DNA from: JAHJDO01 sp964437505
GTDB taxonomy: Bacteria > JAHJDO01
Assembly (NCBI GenBank): GCA_964437505.1
Contig: CAYTGU010000010.1
Span: 1-61,261 of the forward strand
Length of the DNA stretch: 61,261 bases
Direction of reading: 5' to 3'
Below, in pieces: positions 58,895-61,261 of the stretch (position 1 is its first letter; the number at the start of each line of letters is the position of its first letter). Both the position numbers and the translations under genes were made by a program. The notes below the pieces were generated by a model. The model made no database searches. It saw nothing but the letters and a program-made list of their open reading frames with translations, and was not told the DNA's origin.

Positions 58895-61261
58895 TTGAAT
58901 AATATAAACACAGCTACTAACTTTGTAGAACTAGAATCCAGAATAAACAAATTCAGATTATTCTGGAAATGCATCAGGCTCTTTGAGGGAATTACCATCT
59001 TCCTTTTTTCAATTCTAATATCAATAATAACTGTTTTAGGTTTGGACAGCCTAATCCATTTCCCACCAAGCATGCGTCTAATTTGCTTTATTGCTTTCTT
59101 GGCAGGAGCCATTACCTGCCTCGTAGTATTTATCATAAAACCAATGATAAAATATTTCAACATTGACCAGGTCGCAGTACATATAGAAAAAGCATACCCT
59201 TATATTAATAACCGGCTCATAAACGCTATCCAGTTGGGAAGGAAACTAGATTCTCACACAGCTGCATTTACTGATGCACTCATAACAGATAGTTTAAAAA
59301 CCACACAGATGTTAAGCCTGAAAAAAGCTGTAAATAAAAGGAAGTTATGTGTATTTGCCTATCTTTTAGCAGGTTCTGTTCTTTTGACTATTCTCTACTG
59401 TGCTGTATTTCCAAGATATTTTAAGAATTCTTATGCAAGACTCATACATCCTCTCAAGGACATTCCTCCAATTACATTAACTACATTAAATATAGTGCCG
59501 GGGAATTGTACTGTGTTTACTGGCGATGATGTTATTATCATTACTTCTATTAAAGGAGTAATGCCTTATGGAGCAGAAATCATATACAAATATGAGAATG
59601 AGAGAAAATATTCACATACGCAAATGAATTTTAAAAACAACTCTTTCTTATACGAATTCAAAAACATAACTCAACTTGTAAAGTACAGAATTATTGCCGG
59701 TGATGGGAAAAGTGCTTTATATAGAATAGAAGTAAAAGAAAGACCGCAGGTTAAAAAGGTAAAGCTTACTTACAGGTATCCTGGATACACAAATCTTCCT
59801 ATTAAAACAGCAGAGTCTACTAATGGCCGTATAGAAGCACCGATAGGAACCAGAGTGAATATGCAATTCCATTTCAATAAACAGCTGAAAACCCTAGAAG
59901 TTAAACTAAACAAAAAGAGAATTAATTTCTCTATGATCAGCCCTGAAATCGCACAGGGAGAAATTCCTGTATTGAATGATGGAATCTATACTATGTATTA
60001 TACTGACGTACATGGGTGTAGAAATCTGAGCGCTGATAAGTATAGGATTAAGGCAATTAAGGATCTATCTCCTTTTGTTAAAATTGCCTCTCCAGCAAAA
60101 AATCTCCAGTTAAGCAAAAAAGATGCTATCTCTATAACCAGTAAATCTGTTGATGACTATGGCATAAAAACAATAACGTTAAAATGCACAAAAAATGTAG
60201 GGGCAGACTTCTATGTCTGCCCTTCTGATACCAGAGAATATGACATACCAAAAAAAGAGATATTATCCAGCTTTAGGATTGATTTAAATAAAATGGATAT
60301 AAAAGAAGGAGAGATTCTAACTTATTACGTTGAAGCGGTTGATAACACACATCCGACACCGCACAGGACAATTTCAAAAAAATATAACATAAAAATTGCA
60401 GACAAAAAACGAAACTTGGATAAGGATAAAAAAATAAAGGACATAATCGCAAGACTAAAAGGAATTATTTCTGAACAGACAGAAAATAAAAAAAGTGTAA
60501 CTATATTAAACTCAGAAGAATACAACAAAGCGAATATTGATAAAACGTTAGGTAAACAGGTTGACATTCGAGCGAAAACCATTGAGATTATTTCTTCTAT
60601 AGACGAGACACATCCTGTTTATAAATACAAAGATCGCTTAGACTATACATCTGCAGTTCTAATGGTAAAAGCTATTAAAGGTCTGGATTCTGCGAAAAAC
60701 TCTACTTCTACCGCAAAATTCAAACTTTATCTTCATGAAACTAAATCAACACAAGAAGAAATAATACTGGTGCTTAAAGGTATATTGTCCCGTATTGAAC
60801 AACTATTTCAGAATCAGGAGGCAATTACTACTGTAGAGAAGTCTGAGAAAGATATAGAAAAAGCACATCCTGTCCTTAAAAAGCTTGATAAAAATCTTTC
60901 AAAATTTCTTGAAGACCAGCAGGAAATTATAAAACAAACTTCTGAACTGTCAAAAATAGGCTCAGAGAAGTTTTCAGAACAAGAAAAAGAGCAATTAAAA
61001 AAACTTTCTATACTTGAAAGCGAGTGGGGTAAGATATTTAAAAAAGCTGCTGATGATCTTTCACGCATGCCAGATGTGGATTTCCCTGTTTCAACATTAG
61101 TTGAACAGACCAACCAACTCTTTAGTGATGTTGAAAAGATTGCTGATAATCTTGTTCCCAACACAATAGAGATCGCCGTTCCTATTGAAGATGCGGGTTT
61201 ACTATCAGCAAAACAATTAAAACAAGACCTTGAAATTTGGCTGCCTGATAAGCCTGATAGA
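58895..61261 (+). CDS. large DUF4175-like membrane protein, 3' end outside the window
   Basis: An open frame of at least 789 codons that runs off the right edge. The best start is TTG at 58895 with AGGAG about 10 nt upstream; no ATG is nearby. Two membrane helices lie at about 30-80 and a third near 155. The rest is periplasmic-like: beta-rich segments with TLTTLNIVPGNCTVFTGDD and a PPITL pattern, then coiled coil (about 480-760). This matches DUF4175-type proteins of unknown function. The assignment rests on architecture and a few motifs only. Confidence 0.65.
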   Translation, partial: MNNINTATNFVELESRINKFRLFWKCIRLFEGITIFLFSILISIITVLGLDSLIHFPPSMRLICFIAFLAGAITCLVVFIIKPMIKYFNIDQVAVHIEKAYPYINNRLINAIQLGRKLDSHTAAFTDALITDSLKTTQMLSLKKAVNKRKLCVFAYLLAGSVLLTILYCAVFPRYFKNSYARLIHPLKDIPPITLTTLNIVPGNCTVFTGDDVIIITSIKGVMPYGAEIIYKYENERKYSHTQMNFKNNSFLYEFKNITQLVKYRIIAGDGKSALYRIEVKERPQVKKVKLTYRYPGYTNLPIKTAESTNGRIEAPIGTRVNMQFHFNKQLKTLEVKLNKKRINFSMISPEIAQGEIPVLNDGIYTMYYTDVHGCRNLSADKYRIKAIKDLSPFVKIASPAKNLQLSKKDAISITSKSVDDYGIKTITLKCTKNVGADFYVCPSDTREYDIPKKEILSSFRIDLNKMDIKEGEILTYYVEAVDNTHPTPHRTISKKYNIKIADKKRNLDKDKKIKDIIARLKGIISEQTENKKSVTILNSEEYNKANIDKTLGKQVDIRAKTIEIISSIDETHPVYKYKDRLDYTSAVLMVKAIKGLDSAKNSTSTAKFKLYLHETKSTQEEIILVLKGILSRIEQLFQNQEAITTVEKSEKDIEKAHPVLKKLDKNLSKFLEDQQEIIKQTSELSKIGSEKFSEQEKEQLKKLSILESEWGKIFKKAADDLSRMPDVDFPVSTLVEQTNQLFSDVEKIADNLVPNTIEIAVPIEDAGLLSAKQLKQDLEIWLPDKPDR
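60201..60222 (+). repeat. palindromic insertion inside the DUF4175-like gene
   Basis: GGGCAGAC-N6-GTCTGCCC forms an 8-bp perfect stem inside the open frame. It encodes GADFYVCP without breaking the frame. Such short GC-rich palindromes are unlike the surrounding AT-rich DNA and resemble mobile REP-like units. A related but weaker hairpin is at 16027-16042. Confidence 0.5.

Overview
The window looks like chromosomal DNA of an uncultured Gram-negative bacterium. It is AT-rich, uses mostly ATG starts with AGGAGG-type ribosome sites, and carries a LolCDE-type lipoprotein exporter, MurA, KAUST-style central genes such as a membrane pyrophosphatase and pyruvate phosphate dikinase, and many sugar-degrading enzymes. 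This mix fits Omnitrophota or another PVC-adjacent or candidate phylum, but that placement is an inference. No rRNA, tRNA or CRISPR array was recognised, and no integron integrase.

Left part (1-9.5 kb): a partial unknown gene, a DegT/DnrJ-type aminotransferase, then lpdA, argS and yqeK on the minus strand, a plus-strand GT39 membrane glycosyltransferase, a hisC-hisD pair and a small membrane protein. From 9.6 to 24.7 kb lies a carbohydrate region. It holds a polysaccharide deacetylase, then a segment of about 5.9 kb bracketed by two ~165-bp direct copies of the deacetylase tail and UroD-like gene head. That segment contains a transposase relic, a divergent ROK repressor, a sugar isomerase, a GatZ-like protein and a GH4 glycosidase. 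A full UroD-like gene and a GH36 alpha-galactosidase follow, then an FAD-linked oxidase, a GH20 hexosaminidase, cysS and cysE. An MFS transporter and a ROK kinase follow on the plus strand, then lolD and a LolC/E permease on the minus strand.

The most unusual part is 28.8-32.14 kb, with an outlier at 44.87-45.68 kb. Here small plus-strand accessory genes interrupt long minus-strand housekeeping operons. They are a wHTH-nucleotidyltransferase pair, a secreted BNR_4-like protein, a membrane-anchored unknown and an SGNH hydrolase. Three of the four units end in a 59-67 bp imperfect hairpin that resembles an integron attC site, with the TAA stop codon inside the left core box. All four units start with a related AT-rich leader that carries a conserved promoter-like motif. 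I read these as integron-type gene cassettes that carry their own promoters and sit in a genome stretch without a visible integrase.

The right part is a long minus-strand housekeeping series: lysS, tatD, a DUF2232 gene, rpsR-ssb-rpsF, hppA, pth, rplY, prs, ppdK and murA. MurA has Asp in place of the usual active-site Cys. After the SGNH cassette come pabB, a divergent archaeal-type MC1 chromatin protein, map, a LeuA/CimA-like synthase, a DRTGG protein and mtnP. A mannitol-dehydrogenase-family oxidoreductase, a DUF3108 protein and two GT4 glycosyltransferases follow. The window ends with a GAF-GAF-HD-GYP phosphodiesterase, a nitroreductase and an unfinished DUF4175-like membrane protein.
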